A stretch of 64,000 nt of DNA from Rutstroemia sp. NJR-2017a BVV2 (GCA_002946415.1 NJPS01000053.1:55200-119199), one strand, 5' to 3'. Positions 14,787 to 27,689 are shown, numbered from the stretch's first letter. Made by a program: numbers and translations. The notes: generated from the sequence alone by a model not told the origin.

Positions 14787-15120
14787 TGTCACAGAAACTG
14801 ATCAGCTGATATAGGCTATGAAGGTCACTGACCTGGATTAGAGTTTCTCTACAACTGCAGGTTAACTTGGTAAGCAACCTGCAGGCCTGGACTTTGGGGA
14901 TCAATAATCTCCTTATATAAACCTTCGGTATTAGTAACCCCAGAATATTATTACTTAGATATTACTTCGTACTTTAGACCTCTCTTGCGAAGATCATCAA
15001 CTTATAAAAGAGGTTGAGAAGATCGGCTTGAGAAGGTTAGACAATTATCACTTATTTATACGATTACCTAATATTATTCTCACCCAATTCCTTTTTGCCT
15101 AGCTATCACGATACGTGATA
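14787..15120 (+). repeat. Copia-A2 5' LTR (334 bp)
   Basis: Starts TGTCACAGAAACTG and ends ATACGTGATA, giving short inverted ends TRTCAC/GTGATA. It contains a TATA-like ccttatataaacc segment about 130 bases in, a plausible promoter for the element. Confidence 0.95.
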
Positions 15121-15134
15121 GTTATAAGCCCGGT
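15121..15134 (+). promoter_or_regulatory. Copia-A2 primer-binding site, half-tRNA-iMet type
   Basis: GTTATAAGCCCGGT follows the LTR with no spacer. It fits the complement of the initiator tRNA-Met anticodon arm if one G has become A. This indicates priming from an internal tRNA site rather than the tRNA 3' end. Confidence 0.75.
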
Positions 15135-15263
15135 ATAACACACAATTCTTCTGCACAACTATCCGTTAGCTTATTTGATAGCTACCCTTATTCTGTTATT
15201 ACTCTACCTGTTATATTACTCTTACCATTATCGTTGACCTTCGCAAGCATATCGAACCTCAAC

Positions 15264-18200
15264 ATGATCGGCAACGTCAAGCTCACCACCCGTGCCCAGT
15301 AGCCTGCATAGTACTTGGAACTCAAGCAACAGTATCTAGTTAAGGATATCTAGCATCTTGTCAATCCTAACCTTATTTCTGATTTCGTATATCTCAAAGC
15401 AATCGGCACAGATCAGAATAATACTCTCGACTAGCTTACTACTTCTATACTATCTCCACCCACCTTCGACAAACTCAGAGCACAGCACGATACTGAACTC
15501 CGTAAGAAATACTATATCGACCTCGACAACTTCAAATCTACAACAGCACCTAATACTCAGATAACTGGTACCGAGGGCATAGATAGAAATGATACCCCTA
15601 GTTCTTCCAATCCGAGTAGTCAGCAACCTTCACAAGCAGCTTCACCTACTCAGGAACCAAAGTATCCAGCACCATCAATCATTGATAATATCAAGGATAT
15701 CTTCAAGCTTCTCGAAAGAGAATACAGAGATCGCAAAGCTAAATAGGATATAATACATAAGGTATATAAAGAGGTCTATATATAGATCTTATCAATAATC
15801 GATATAGCTTACCTTATTAATATCTCTCAACAAGTATCAATAACCAACAAAATCATCTTATATAGCACAATTCTCTTTCTTAAACAATATCTTACACCTA
15901 CCAATTTATCTATTATACTCGGTCTTCAATACAAATATAGAGATATACTTCAACAAGTACAATAAGGTTATACTATACCTTTAGCTTAGTTTAAGAAATG
16001 GACTATCATCTATACCAAGGCTAAAAGTTATAGGTTTCTCGAGACTCAGAGAATCCTTGTAGTTATCACCTTCCTCGAAGCAATCAAGGAAAAGATCTAT
16101 CCTATTTGGGCTAAAAACCAGTTAATTAAGGTGGAAACAAACCAGCAACTTGGCTTACTATATAAGACTCTTAATAACTATACTAATATTATTAGTAGAC
16201 TTATTAAAATAAGATCTCGCGATACCAAAAACAAAGATATATATATAACCAGTATATCTACAGATAATAATATATCTACAAGAGTAGTATTTAACAGTTA
16301 GCAACCGCTGGAACCATCTACCGGAGGTAGCTAAGGCCAACAAAACAAGAACAACAAAACTAAACCACTTTGTCCTTATCATCCTGCTACTTGGTTCGAG
16401 GAAACTAAAAATCGATATAACTGGAAGCCAGAAAACTGTATCAACCTGAATAATCTACTATAAGATAAATCTCTGAAGAACATCTTTACAGATATCGAGA
16501 TCAAACAGATAAAAGAGCAGATCAATAATCCAAAATAGAAGGATCTACAAAAATTACTTACTGATAAAGGGATCGAATTACCAAATGAGAAAACTCCTAT
16601 AAGTACTCAATCACCTTTCCCTAACAAAGTTATTAATACAATCATTTCACCTACTCTTATATAGATCAGTGATCCTAATATATTCTCCACCTCGGTTATT
16701 ACTGAAAAGTATTATCTAGCGAACTCAATTCTTCTCGATAATTGTAATATAATATACTTAGTCAACAATATTTCACTCCTTGACAACAATAAAATCACAA
16801 GTACTAATAATAATAATATTATCGAATATAGTACTTTATCGCTCCAAATCATTGGATATAGTATCTATATAATTAAGAAAATTCTCAATAAAGTAAATAG
16901 TCCAAAAACTAAAGACCTTATATTAACTGATATAGCAGTTATTCCTGGATTTCATATAAATATTATCTCTGAATCGCGTTTATAGGGATCAGATTTGTAG
17001 ATATACGGTTTTGATAGTATATTAAGATATAGTCCAATAGAGAAGAGTACAATCATTGTTACTCTCCCTTATATATACAACCTAATCTTCTTGGAATTCA
17101 AGAAAGTTTCTTTTTATCCGACCATTATATATCCTATCTCTATAAGTCATATTATAATAATATATCCAACTATAAGCTATAAGATCAGAAAATACTATAG
17201 CCGATCCCGAGATCCTATACCAGTATAGTCGGATTTAGCTCAAATATAATATGACTATACGGGATATCTTGATAAGGTTGTTTTGGAAAAACTGGTAGAT
17301 AGAGTAAGAGGAGTAAGAATTAAGGGGGTCCCTCGAATTAATTATGAAGACTGCTCTCTGGTATATATCAAGCAGGTTATTAACCATCAGTCTGGGGATC
17401 GGTAATCTGGATAACCCTTTTATAAGGTTGTATAGGATCTTTTCGACTTTCCGAGAGTATTTAATAATTATATATAGCTCTTGGTGATCAAGGAGGTATA
17501 TAATAGGAAAATCTTTGGATTTCTATTGATCCAGAAAACTTATCTAGAAGTGTTCTATACTATTACCATCTTTGAGATATAGGTAAAACATCAATACAAC
17601 TTATCTATATATATTATTAAGCAAGATAATAACACTTCAGTAATTGGAATCAAAGACTATACCAGCTTTGAGACCTGGACTAAATAAGAAGGGATTGAGA
17701 TAGAGCTATTACTAGCAAATACCTATTAATCAAACGGTATTACAGAAAGAACAGAGTAGGAGATTATTACCAAATCAATTAAGATATAGACCCAAGCGAA
17801 CTTCCCTCCTGATCTTTGGCCTGAGATTGTAGCTATAGCAATATACCTCTACAATATTAGCCTATTAGAAGCGAGAGACTTCAGGACCCCAAATAAGGTT
17901 CTCGATTTATAGTTCTAGTAATACTTTAGATAGTATAATCCTGCACTAATTACTAAAATCTGTACAGACCTATAACCGGATTAAAGTGGAATATACCGAT
18001 TCGGATACTATACTTACCCTCTTGATAAAGACAAGGAGTTGGATACAAACAAAAAATCATATAAAGTAAATCCTCGAACTTATTTAGGATATCTAATAGA
18101 TTATATACCCGGTATATTGATCTACAGAATCTGGGTTCCTATACTCAAACAGATTATCATTACTCGAAATATTAGATTCAACAAAAACATCCTCTATTCT

Positions 18201-20894
18201 AAAGAAGCTAAGCCCAAAGAAACTACTTCTAAGGAATACTTAAAAGAAATATCTCGGTTATTAGATACTTATATAGTCGAAAACCCTGATAGATCAATTC
18301 TCGAGAGTAATAATATAACTGATTTTACAGTTACCGCTAGGAAGGTTACTTTGCAATCTACCGACCGGCAGAAAGCCTACAAGCAGAACTCGGAGGTGAA
18401 TAATAATCCTAACGAAAGTAATAGCAAAAGTCCTCCTAGTAGTCCATAACCTGAAGATAACAGCCCACATCTCAAAGGAAGTAATAAAAGTCTAGATAAG
18501 TACTAACCTGAAGATCAATCTTTAGATCAGATAGTTAATAATATCATAACTCAATCCAATACCAATAAAAAGTTAACTAATCTTTATAATACCCTATTGG
18601 CAGTTAGAATAGATAACTGGATACCAGGTGATTCTATATCAATCGATAAGTCAGAAATTAGGATATTAACTGAGCTCGGGGGTAAGATAGACTTCAAATA
18701 TCATGATACTATCGATATTCTATACAGAGAATATGAAGATAGTTCAGATAATAAATCCTCCTAGCTAGTATATCTTATAATTGAAGATACCCTGTATAAT
18801 CCTATATATACTACACACAATAGTGATAGTTCATATAAACAGAAAGAGATTGAGATAGCTCAATCCAACAATCCTCCACTATTGGACGAAAAAGGTCAAC
18901 TACTCAAGAGATTAAGATTCGCTATTGAAATCCTTATAAGAAGATCGGATATACCTAAGAAGGCTCTTCTAGAGATCGAACTATTTGCTTACAGAGCAGA
19001 TAGATTTATCCCTAAGTTCGAAATATATAGGCAAAGATGCTACTATCAGAGATACAATAAGAAGATCGTTAATATATTTATTAGGATAATTATTGCTCAA
19101 CTATCTAAGAGAAGCATTAAGAAGCTTAACGAGTTTCATAATATATTCTGGCCTGATCAGCCGAATATAGATAGAGACGAAGAGAGCAGAAATTTTGTAA
19201 TACTCCATAATATAGTGGCTGCTACGATCACAAACAAACAAAAGAAACCTGTATCGGATATAACATAATTACCCAAAATCCATATTAGCCAAGCCCAAAA
19301 GCTTCCGAAGCGCTATTATAACCTTAACAACTATCTTCTGGAAGTCGCTTTCAAAGCAGACTATAACCAGAAGATCGGTAATCTGAAGGTATAAAATATA
19401 TAGAGAGAGATACCGACCAATATAGCTAATACTAAGCTGATCCCTCTCGAATAGGTATTTGTCTATAAAACAGACCAGGATAGGTATATAATATATTGTA
19501 GATCGCATCTTGTAGTCAGGGATGACCTTCAGGCCAAGAATATAATTGAATCAATCTATACAGTGATACTTACTTCCTATTCTTTTCGAATTATTATAGC
19601 TATTATTGCTAAGCTCGATCTAGAGACCAAGTAATATAATATAGTAAATGCTTTTGTGAATATACTAAGAGATCCAAGTAGTGAACCAGTTATATATTAT
19701 CTTCCTGATAGGTACAAGATAGAAGACAAGATTGCAATTATCGACTATATACTCTATAGTCTCCGAGATTCCCCAGCGATCTGGTTCAAAGATTTTACCA
19801 ATATACTCAGAGGACTTGGAATGAAACCATACTCTAACGAGCCCTATATCCTTATCAGCAATAACTATAAGGTTTTAGTACTGTTTTTTATCGACGATAT
19901 TCAGATTATTTATAATAAGTCCTATATTGCTGAAGCCGAAAAGATCATTGATAGAATCCGATCTATATACGAACTGTATAAGATAGGTAACATAGAATAG
20001 TTCTTAGATATATATATTATCAGAGATCGTATCTAAAAGAAGCTATAGCTTATATATAATACTTATATTAAGAAAATCGCTCGGAAATTTGACCTTACTA
20101 GTAGCAAAGTAGCAAGTACCCCACTTCCTATTATGGAGTTCAAGAAAAATGATAGTATAGCGGTCAAGTCTAAGGTTAAGGAATACCAGGAGAAGGTTGG
20201 ATCGATTTTATATACTATAATAACCTTATATACGGATATCGCTTTCGCTGCCTCTTAGCTAAATCACTTCCTAACCAATCCCTCGGAGGAGTATATTATA
20301 GCTACTAACCATTATATCTGGTATCTATAGGATACAAAGTATCTTGCTATCGAGTATAGTACAGATTCATCAGCACAACTACTTATTACTTCAGATACTT
20401 CCTTTATAGATAACAATGAAACGAGATAATCATCCCAAGGATATATTATATCGTTGTACAGTAGACTAATTATCTGGAAAGCATCCAAACAAAATATAGT
20501 CACTACTTCTACTACTGAGGCAGAGCTTCTAAGTATAGAATATATAGCGAAAGAAACAATAGCAACAAAAAGACTACTTAAAGAACTCGAACTAGTTATC
20601 CTAGAACCTATAACGATCTACTATGATAATATCCAGATAATCTAGCTGATAGTTAGCAAGAACAAGCGAATTTCTACCAAACTATATTATATTGATATCC
20701 AGAATATATAGTTTCGATAGGAGTATACAAAAGGATCATTTGATATCATATATCTCCCTATATAGGATATATCTATAGATGGACTTACTAAGAACCTTAT
20801 ATACCAGCAATTCGAATACTTCCGCACTTACCTAAACCTGTAGGATATAAGGAATAAGATAGAAAAAATCACCAAAGTAGTCAAAACCTTATAA
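15264..20894 (+). pseudogene. Copia-A2 gag-pol relic, nearly continuous
   Basis: One frame runs from the ATG at 15,264 (MIGNVKLTTRAQ...) to about 20,894, broken by TAA/TAG codons at Gln/Trp positions, with long open stretches at 18,039-18,449, 18,882-19,268, 19,656-20,000 and 20,454-20,645. In order: gag to about 16,600, ending in an unusual Cys/His segment CPYHPATWFEETKNR...C (about 16,370-16,440); protease and pre-integrase about 16,700-17,300; integrase core about 17,380-17,830 with SNGITERTE; integrase tail with IYRIWVPILKQIIITRN; reverse transcriptase about 19,260-20,200 with the catalytic box FIDDIQIIY near 19,890; RNase H about 20,220-20,890 including SRLIIWKASKQNIVTTSTTE. The RT catalytic Asp pair is intact, but the stops make the copy inactive unless read through. 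Confidence 0.93.
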
Positions 20895-21477
20895 AATATA
20901 TTTTCATTTATTATATTCTATTATTAATACTAACAAGATCTCTGAGATTATCAATACTATCCTACTAACTATACCACCAATATTGTTTTTGGTATAAGGA
21001 TAAGCAGAATATAGAAGTGATACTTAGAAAGATAACCCAATACGAGCTGACTATAACAACCGACTAGCCGAATTCACTTAAGACTAATAAGTATTACTAA
21101 GATTCGCAGCCAGGATAGAGAGGTAAATAGCTGATACTGATAGAGATACCCTTAAGATAAGTGACCAATACTAAGCCAACCTCCAGAATAAACCTTTAGA
21201 TAACCTCGAGACCGGCACTTAATACTATAGTTATCAGTCAGATAGTAATCTGACCGGCATAAGATAAGCGATCTTTATAGCTATAACTATATAGATATAT
21301 TGATAACAATATATAATTCGCTAAGTATATCGGCACTTTTATATAGATAACTAATCCCTACAAATACCTTTTTGGTAGTACTAAGATTAGTTATTTATCC
21401 TATTTATTTACTTTACTTTTATAATACTTTCATATACTTTTTCATAATCATTTCACGAAAACAATAATAATTTAAGC
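20895..21477 (+). other. Copia-A2 spacer between pol and the antisense gene
   Basis: No convincing coding frame was recognised on either strand. It is conserved in Copia-A1 (about 31,124-31,707), so it belongs to the element. It probably holds the convergent 3' ends of pol and the antisense gene. Confidence 0.55.
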
Positions 21478-23860
21478 TTAATATATCTATTTCAACTACT
21501 TAGCAAAACCGAAGCTATCTACGAAAACTATTTACAAAAGGTCTTCGTACTATTCTTGGTTAATCTCCCTATACTTCAATCTATTATCCAAACAGCGTAT
21601 TACTAAATAGAAAGCCTTATTATAATCTTTGCCCTGATTCTGGAATTGCTGAACAAGCTGAGTCAAAGTCTCAGTAGCACTACCAGAAGATATATAAGAA
21701 CTAGTTAATCTATATAAGGATTGGATAGCAGAATGGTAAGATAAGCCAATATCCGATCGACGAGAAGTAGAAGGAGAACCAGAAGGAAGAGAAAAGAAGG
21801 AAATAGTAGGCTTCTTACAGAATAAAGAACAAGCCGAAAAAGACTTTTGAAGTTACTCACGTTCGGAGCAGCGGAGAGGAGTACCCAAGGTTCCAGGAGC
21901 AGGCGAATATATATGGCCACCACGAGAAGCAGGACTGGGGCGGTCGTAAGAGGGAGTTTTGAGCCAGAGATAACTCAATGAGGGAGATGCCTTACTATAA
22001 GTAAGATGGTAAGAGCTTTGAGAACAAATCTTGATAGGATCTCTGATAATAAAGATATCATCATCATCCTTGTCATCATTATTATAAACCTCACTACTAT
22101 CCAACTCGGCTATAGTCGTACCCAAATCAGCTACAATCTGTTTCAACTAATAAACTGGCAAGTCCTTGATATATTCAGACAGACCAATCATTTCAAGCTT
22201 AGTCTTCCAAAATTTGCAAGTAGCACCAAACTCCTGTTTAAGTATTAGCGACAATATATTTGAAAAGGATAGATTAATCTATAGTTGAACTACTCTCAAT
22301 CCTGTTCTCAGACTTAGTAGTAAGGAAAGTGGTAGCTTCGAGAAGTTGATCAGGTCTTGGAATCGGTCTATACTTCTTTGTAGTACAACCCCAGTAATGT
22401 TTTCCTTTGCCACTATTCTTTTTGTCACAACAAAAACCCTTCCCAGTATATTTCGAAGCAGCAAGAATACAAGCAATATACAGAATCGTACAATACTTTC
22501 TACGGTTATTGATATCACTATACTCCCACCAACGAACAACTGAGCCAGCAGATTCCGAACCACCCGCTATAGCCTTCACTTTGCATTCAGTGACCGGTAG
22601 AGTATTATCCTCAAGCTCAAACTTTTGAGGGGACAAAGCAGAAGCTTATTATAGAGCTATTGATTGGAATGGCAACTAGTAATTCTTATAACGCAAGGTC
22701 GGAGAATTGAACTGAGCTCCAGGATAAGGAACCGGAGATATATTGTAACCACCAAAGCCAGAGTAGCTACCTTGACCGAAGTAAGGATCTTGTAGAGAAC
22801 TCACTATACCAAGTATCTGACTCTTACTATATCCAGGTGGAAAACCTATAAGTTGTTGATGATACTATTGGCCAAAGTTCTTATAACAGTCACTCGACTA
22901 CAGAAAACTTGATGGCAACCTTATAGAAGGTAATACAGGTATATTACAAGGAGAACCTTATATCGCAATAGATAGTATACTTAGCAAATACCCTTATTAT
23001 TGATTAACCGATATGAAATTCGAAAATACTACCTGCGGAAAGGCAGCTGTAGAGGGTACTAACCACGGCAAATTGCTTGCAAGGTTGGGCTCGATACTAT
23101 TTCGTAGAGATTGCAACTAAAAACAGGTGCAAAAGTATAGTTAGTATCTGGAGGATGAATAATAAGATCAAAGATAAAATTGAAAAGAAAACTTACCTTG
23201 CTCAGACTGGAAGTGATTATATCAATAGTGGTACAATTATCGATAGCAGAACCAGCTCCAAGCTGACCGGTAGGAGGAGATTCTTGACCGGTAGGAGCTT
23301 GGTATCCAGCACGGGAAGGTCGAGGCTTGGATTCTCGAGAAAGTGAAGGATTAACAGAAAGAATTATATCAATAATATATTCTTTACCACCTTGCTTACG
23401 AAATACACATTGAGCATGAAAATTCTCAAGGCGCTTTGCAGGAGGAGGCTTGGGAGAGTTTTGTGCAGAATACTCCCCAGAAGATTAGCGACTATACTTA
23501 CTAGACTGACTATCAGATATAGTGAAGACTTGAAAATGAATAGGTTAAACTATGGAAAATAGTAGATTTCAAGTGAAACAAGTAGAAAAGAAGCAGAATA
23601 TATTGGTTGTATTGTAGTTGTAGTAGTATACAAGTGAGAATCATATATACGATTATAAGGATTACTTTATACCTACTACTATAGAAACGAATCACTATAT
23701 ACTAGTATATATTCAGGCGACAATAAGGTACCAGTACTACGATTTACGATTTTAATCCTTATCGATTTATATTTACCAGATCGATTGTATATTTTTGGCC
23801 GAAATCGCAAAGTTTTTGATACTTTTTCCTAGTATCTTCTCTACGAAAATCAGGTATCAT
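21478..23860 (-). pseudogene. Copia-A2 antisense accessory gene, spliced, function unknown
   Basis: A minus-strand gene facing gag-pol. A likely first exon is 23,860-23,777: ATG then 28 open codons (MIPDFRREDTRKKYQKLCDF...) up to donor GTAAAT at 23,776; its acceptor is unresolved. From about 23,550 a second coding segment runs to 23,197, Pro/Ser-rich (ESKPRPSRAGYQAPTGQE). A textbook intron follows at 23,196-23,117: donor GTAAGT, branch TACTAAC at 23,146-23,140, acceptor TTTTTAG. Downstream the same frame continues through a Gly/Tyr/Pro-rich segment (QDPYFGQGSYSGFGGYN) to a Cys-containing module, WWEYSD...YCTILYIACIL then FCCDKKNSGKGKHYWGC near 22,400, loosely like a GRF-type zinc finger. At about 22,270 the frame shifts by one, then reads a 97-codon open stretch with an Asp-rich run, and ends near 21,478 after a helical tail (TETLTQLVQQFQNQGKDYNK). 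Remaining stops are mostly Gln-type TAA/TAG. No family recognised. Confidence 0.7.
23117..23196 (-). other. Intron in the Copia-A2 antisense gene (80 nt)
   Basis: Donor GTAAGT, branch TACTAAC ending 20 nt before the acceptor, and acceptor CCTGTTTTTAG. Reading frame is preserved across it (phase 0). A perfect set of fungal splice signals on the minus strand shows the gene was transcribed and spliced in that direction, since an intron on the element's own RNA strand would not be read this way. Confidence 0.8.
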
Positions 23861-24252
23861 TTGCTGATATATAGGAATATACTGCTATTATTACTTGATA
23901 TCAAACAGATGCTATACTGGAAGGTGTGCTACTAGGTAACCTTGTTGGTGGAAGTCAAGAAAAGTTTGTAAGAAAAACAAATTCTATCTGATTACAAGGC
24001 AATAGTTAAGGAGAATACTGATCTTATAGGCAAATATCTGTAGGGCAGACATTAACAATATAAGCACCATAATATATATTCTTGTTAAAACTAATATACC
24101 TTATACAGAAATGATACCCTGATCTGCTTCCCTATGCTTAGTCTAAAACAATTAGATGAATTCAACCTTTATTTCGTTTGTCATATATATACTAGGATAT
24201 TCCTAGTATAGCTTCACAAATATTTCCTTTATTTTACAGTTCAATATTTGAA

Positions 24253-24262
24253 CTGGGGGGTG
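24253..24262 (+). promoter_or_regulatory. Copia-A2 polypurine tract
   Basis: An aactggggggtg segment lies immediately before the 3' LTR. This is the usual plus-strand priming site for reverse transcription, and the run of G is striking in so AT-rich a region. Confidence 0.65.
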
Positions 24263-24596
24263 TATCACAGAAACTGATTAGCTGATATGGGCTGTGAAGG
24301 TCACTGACCTGGATTAGAGTTTCTCTACGACTGCAGGTTAACTTGGTAAGCAACTTGCAGGCCTGGACTTTGGGGATCAATAATCTCCTTATATAAACCT
24401 TCGGTATTAGTAACCCCAGAACATTATTACTTAGATATTACTTTATACTTTAGACCTCTCTTGCGAAGATCATCAACTTATAAAAGAGGTTGAGAAGATC
24501 GGCTTGAGAAGATCAGACAATTATCACTTATTTATACAATTACCTAATATTATTCTCACCCAATTCCTTTTTGCCTAGCTATCACGATACATGATA
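24263..24596 (+). repeat. Copia-A2 3' LTR (334 bp)
   Basis: Gapless match to 14,787-15,120 with about 14 differences, all C/T or A/G transitions, on both strands. It ends ATACATGATA directly before the ATATA target duplication. Confidence 0.95.
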
Positions 24597-24601
24597 ATAT
24601 A

Positions 24602-26827
24602 TTCTATAGGATATATAAAAGTAGTTCAGATAATAAATCTACTAATCTAAATCAAACGAGATATTTATTACTAGTATAAGTATCTATATAATCTGATTAT
24701 AATAATAACAATATAGAAAATAGACTACTGTTTCTAAAGTATATTTATATTTATAAGGTTACTTAGTTACAAACTAAAGAAAGGATTACTTCTATAAAGG
24801 TCAATATACCTTCAAACCCAATCAAGAGAATTCTAAACCCTTCTTTTGATTATTTATTAGAGTAAATACCAAAACAATCTCGGTTAGAGATTGTTATACT
24901 CTACCAAAAAATCATTCTAGACCGAGATCCTATTTAGCTTACTAAGACCTAAATATCTAGCTAATAGAAAAGTAGACGAATTCAATATCTCAAATCTAGA
25001 TATAAAGAATAATATATCTATACTTTCATCAGTATCTTAATTACTTAGTATTTAGGAAATCAAGATATTAATCTGTTTAATAATTTTTATTCTATTTTAT
25101 AATCTAATTAGTTTAGAATAAATAAGAATAAAGAACAAAACCGATATATAACTCTATATAATATTATTATAGTAGCTATTATCCAAAAACCCAAGATTGT
25201 TAATTTATGATCTCGACTACTATCTCGAGTTTATATAAGCAATATCGCCAAATTACTTAAGTATCACTATCAATTATAGAATTATCTTTTTGAGTATTGG
25301 TTTAAGAAGAACTATAATTAGGAGATCAAAATATTTATATTATATAATACTTGGTGGGAAGTCCTACTCGACTTAATAACAATCAAATCTATTCTACTAA
25401 AGTAGATATTTAATTATAAAATAAATTAGGAGAGTTATATAATATAATACCGATCCTAACTAGTAGTCAAAAACGATTTTCAAGTAAAGAATATAATTGA
25501 ATCTATCTATATAATTACCTTTATATTATATTTCTTTAGAATCATTATAATAATTATAGCCAAACTTGATCTCGAGAGCAAATAGTTTGATATAATCAAT
25601 ATATTTGTAAATATACTATATAATCCAAGTAGTAAACCAATATATTATAGATTACTAGATAGATACTGAATTCTAAAAGTATATATTATTATTGATTGTA
25701 TTCTTTATAGATTATAGAACTTATCTACTATTTGGTTTAAGGACTTTACTATTATACTGATATCTCTAGAAACAATTCCTTATAAAGAAGAACTATATAT
25801 CTATCTATATTATAATAGAAAGATTCTTATTTTCTTCTTTATTAATAACTTCTAAGTACTCTACTACAAAAGAAATAAGTAAGTTATTAAAATACTTATT
25901 AAGAAGATCAAAACAATATATAAGTTTCGAGAACTTGGAGATATAATTTAGTTTCTAAGTATATAGATTCTCAAAGACTGATAATAAAAGAAACTATAGT
26001 TAGTTTATAATACTTATATTGAGAAGATTATATATAAGTTCAACCAAATTGATAAGTAACTAATCTCAATACTATTTCTAACTATTAAGCTTAGAAAGAA
26101 TACCGAAATAGCTTATCTATCCAAAATCAAGGAATTTCAGAAGAAAGTTGATTCAATTCTATATATAGCAATTATTCTATAAGCAGATATAATATTTGTA
26201 GTATTATAGTTTAGTTATTACCTAACTAACCCAAGCTAAGTCTATATTAAAGCTACTGATTATTGTATCTGTTATCTATAGAGAATATAGTTTTTAGTAA
26301 TCGAATATAGTATAGACTATATAACTCAACTCTTAGTTATATCAGATATATTATTTACAGATAATCAAATAACTAGATATTTATCCTAAAAATATATTAT
26401 AAACTTATTTAGTAGATTAATCTTATAGAAAGCTATTTAGTAAGATACTATTATTATATCTATAATCGAAATAGAATTACTTAGTATAGAATATACTACT
26501 AAAGAGATTATAGTAATAATGAAATTATTTAAAGAAATCAACTTATAAATCAAGGACCTTATTACAATCTATTATAATAATATATAAGCAATCTAGTTGG
26601 TTATAAGGATAAATAAGCAAATCTTAATAAAGCTCCAATATATTGATATCCAGAATATATAGTTGAGATAGGAGTATAAAAAGAAAAACTTTGATATTGT
26701 TTATTTCTCTATCAATAATATATTAGTAGATAGATTAATAAAGAACTTTACTAAACAAAACTTCGAATATTTCAAAGTATTACTTAATCTATAAGATATC
26801 TAGAGCAAGATCGAAAAGGTCAAATAA
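24602..26827 (+). pseudogene. Copia-B pol, 3' part (reverse transcriptase and RNase H)
   Basis: Continues the frame broken at 14,786. The first bases (ttctataggatatata) align with A2 at about 18,717. Reverse transcriptase spans about 25,440-26,150; its catalytic box is degraded to FFINNFQVLYY, with both Asp codons changed to Asn by G-to-A. RNase H lies about 26,200-26,800, with IEIELLSIEY matching the Copia TEAEL..E motif. The frame ends KIEKVK at 26,827. Clearly dead. Confidence 0.85.
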
Positions 26828-27689
26828 TCTATTTATTATTAAGATATAAAGATAATAAAGGATATCTATAATATTTTATTAAATTATATACTAGGGTATC
26901 AGTTCCAACTATTTAAAACAAAACTAGCTACTAACTAAGCAAAAAACCTACAAAATAATTAGTATTTACAAACAAATAAAGCAAACTTATTTATTATTTC
27001 TGATAATATCTCTTGAAGATAAGTGATTATTATATAACTTCTTCTTCAATTCTCAATATTCATCTTACTAACCTTATACTCCTCTACCTCAGTATCCTCA
27101 ATAATATTATCTTTACTATTATAAAGATACTCTATTATCAAATAGAGAGTAATATAATACTTTTTCTCAACCTAATCAATAAGTTAGCTAACTTAGTAGA
27201 TTATAAATACAAACCAATCTTACTTTTTTATTTCTATCTAATTGATAAATCAAATATCTATAAGCAATCTTCTGAAGTACTAGATACAAAGGCTTACAAG
27301 AATAAGTTTTATATTAGAAATAATAATAACTCTAAGTCTTAGCTATATTAGTATTGCAAAACTCCTACCTAGAGCAAAATTTACTTATAATAGATCAGAT
27401 ATAATACCAATAAGGATATTCAAACTTATTATCTTTGATACAAATAGGTAAATAAGATAAATAATAAAATTGTTTTTTAGTACAAATAGTAGTTATAGTT
27501 TAAGATAACTAGCAAATAGAAGAAATCTTAGAATAAGAAGGAAACTTAGAGTAGATAATAGAAAGATAACAATAAGAAGTAGATAATAATAAATCGTTAC
27601 TGGATTTAGAATCTATATTACCTTTATCAGTATACTTACTAGAACTTACTATCGAAGTTTAATTATCTCTAAGCTCGGAGATAGAATTA

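Larger units (their letters stand above)
14787..24596 (+). mobile_element. Copia-A2: youngest, best preserved Copia family A copy, inserted in Copia-B
   Basis: Two 334-bp LTRs (14,787-15,120 and 24,263-24,596) are flanked by a perfect target duplication ATATA (14,782-14,786 and 24,597-24,601). The element is 9,810 bp, long for Copia. The excess is 3.4 kb between pol and the 3' LTR that holds a spliced gene on the minus strand. The gene order gag, protease, integrase, RT, RNase H defines Ty1/Copia. The LTRs differ at roughly 14 positions, all transitions, so it has been exposed to RIP but much less than the elements around it. Confidence 0.97.

Noticed and set aside
27013..27342. 109-codon plus-strand frame in Copia-B
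   Set aside because: It overlaps the longer minus-strand coding frame that has splice signals; the AT-rich hydrophobic composition looks like a shadow, though this is not certain.
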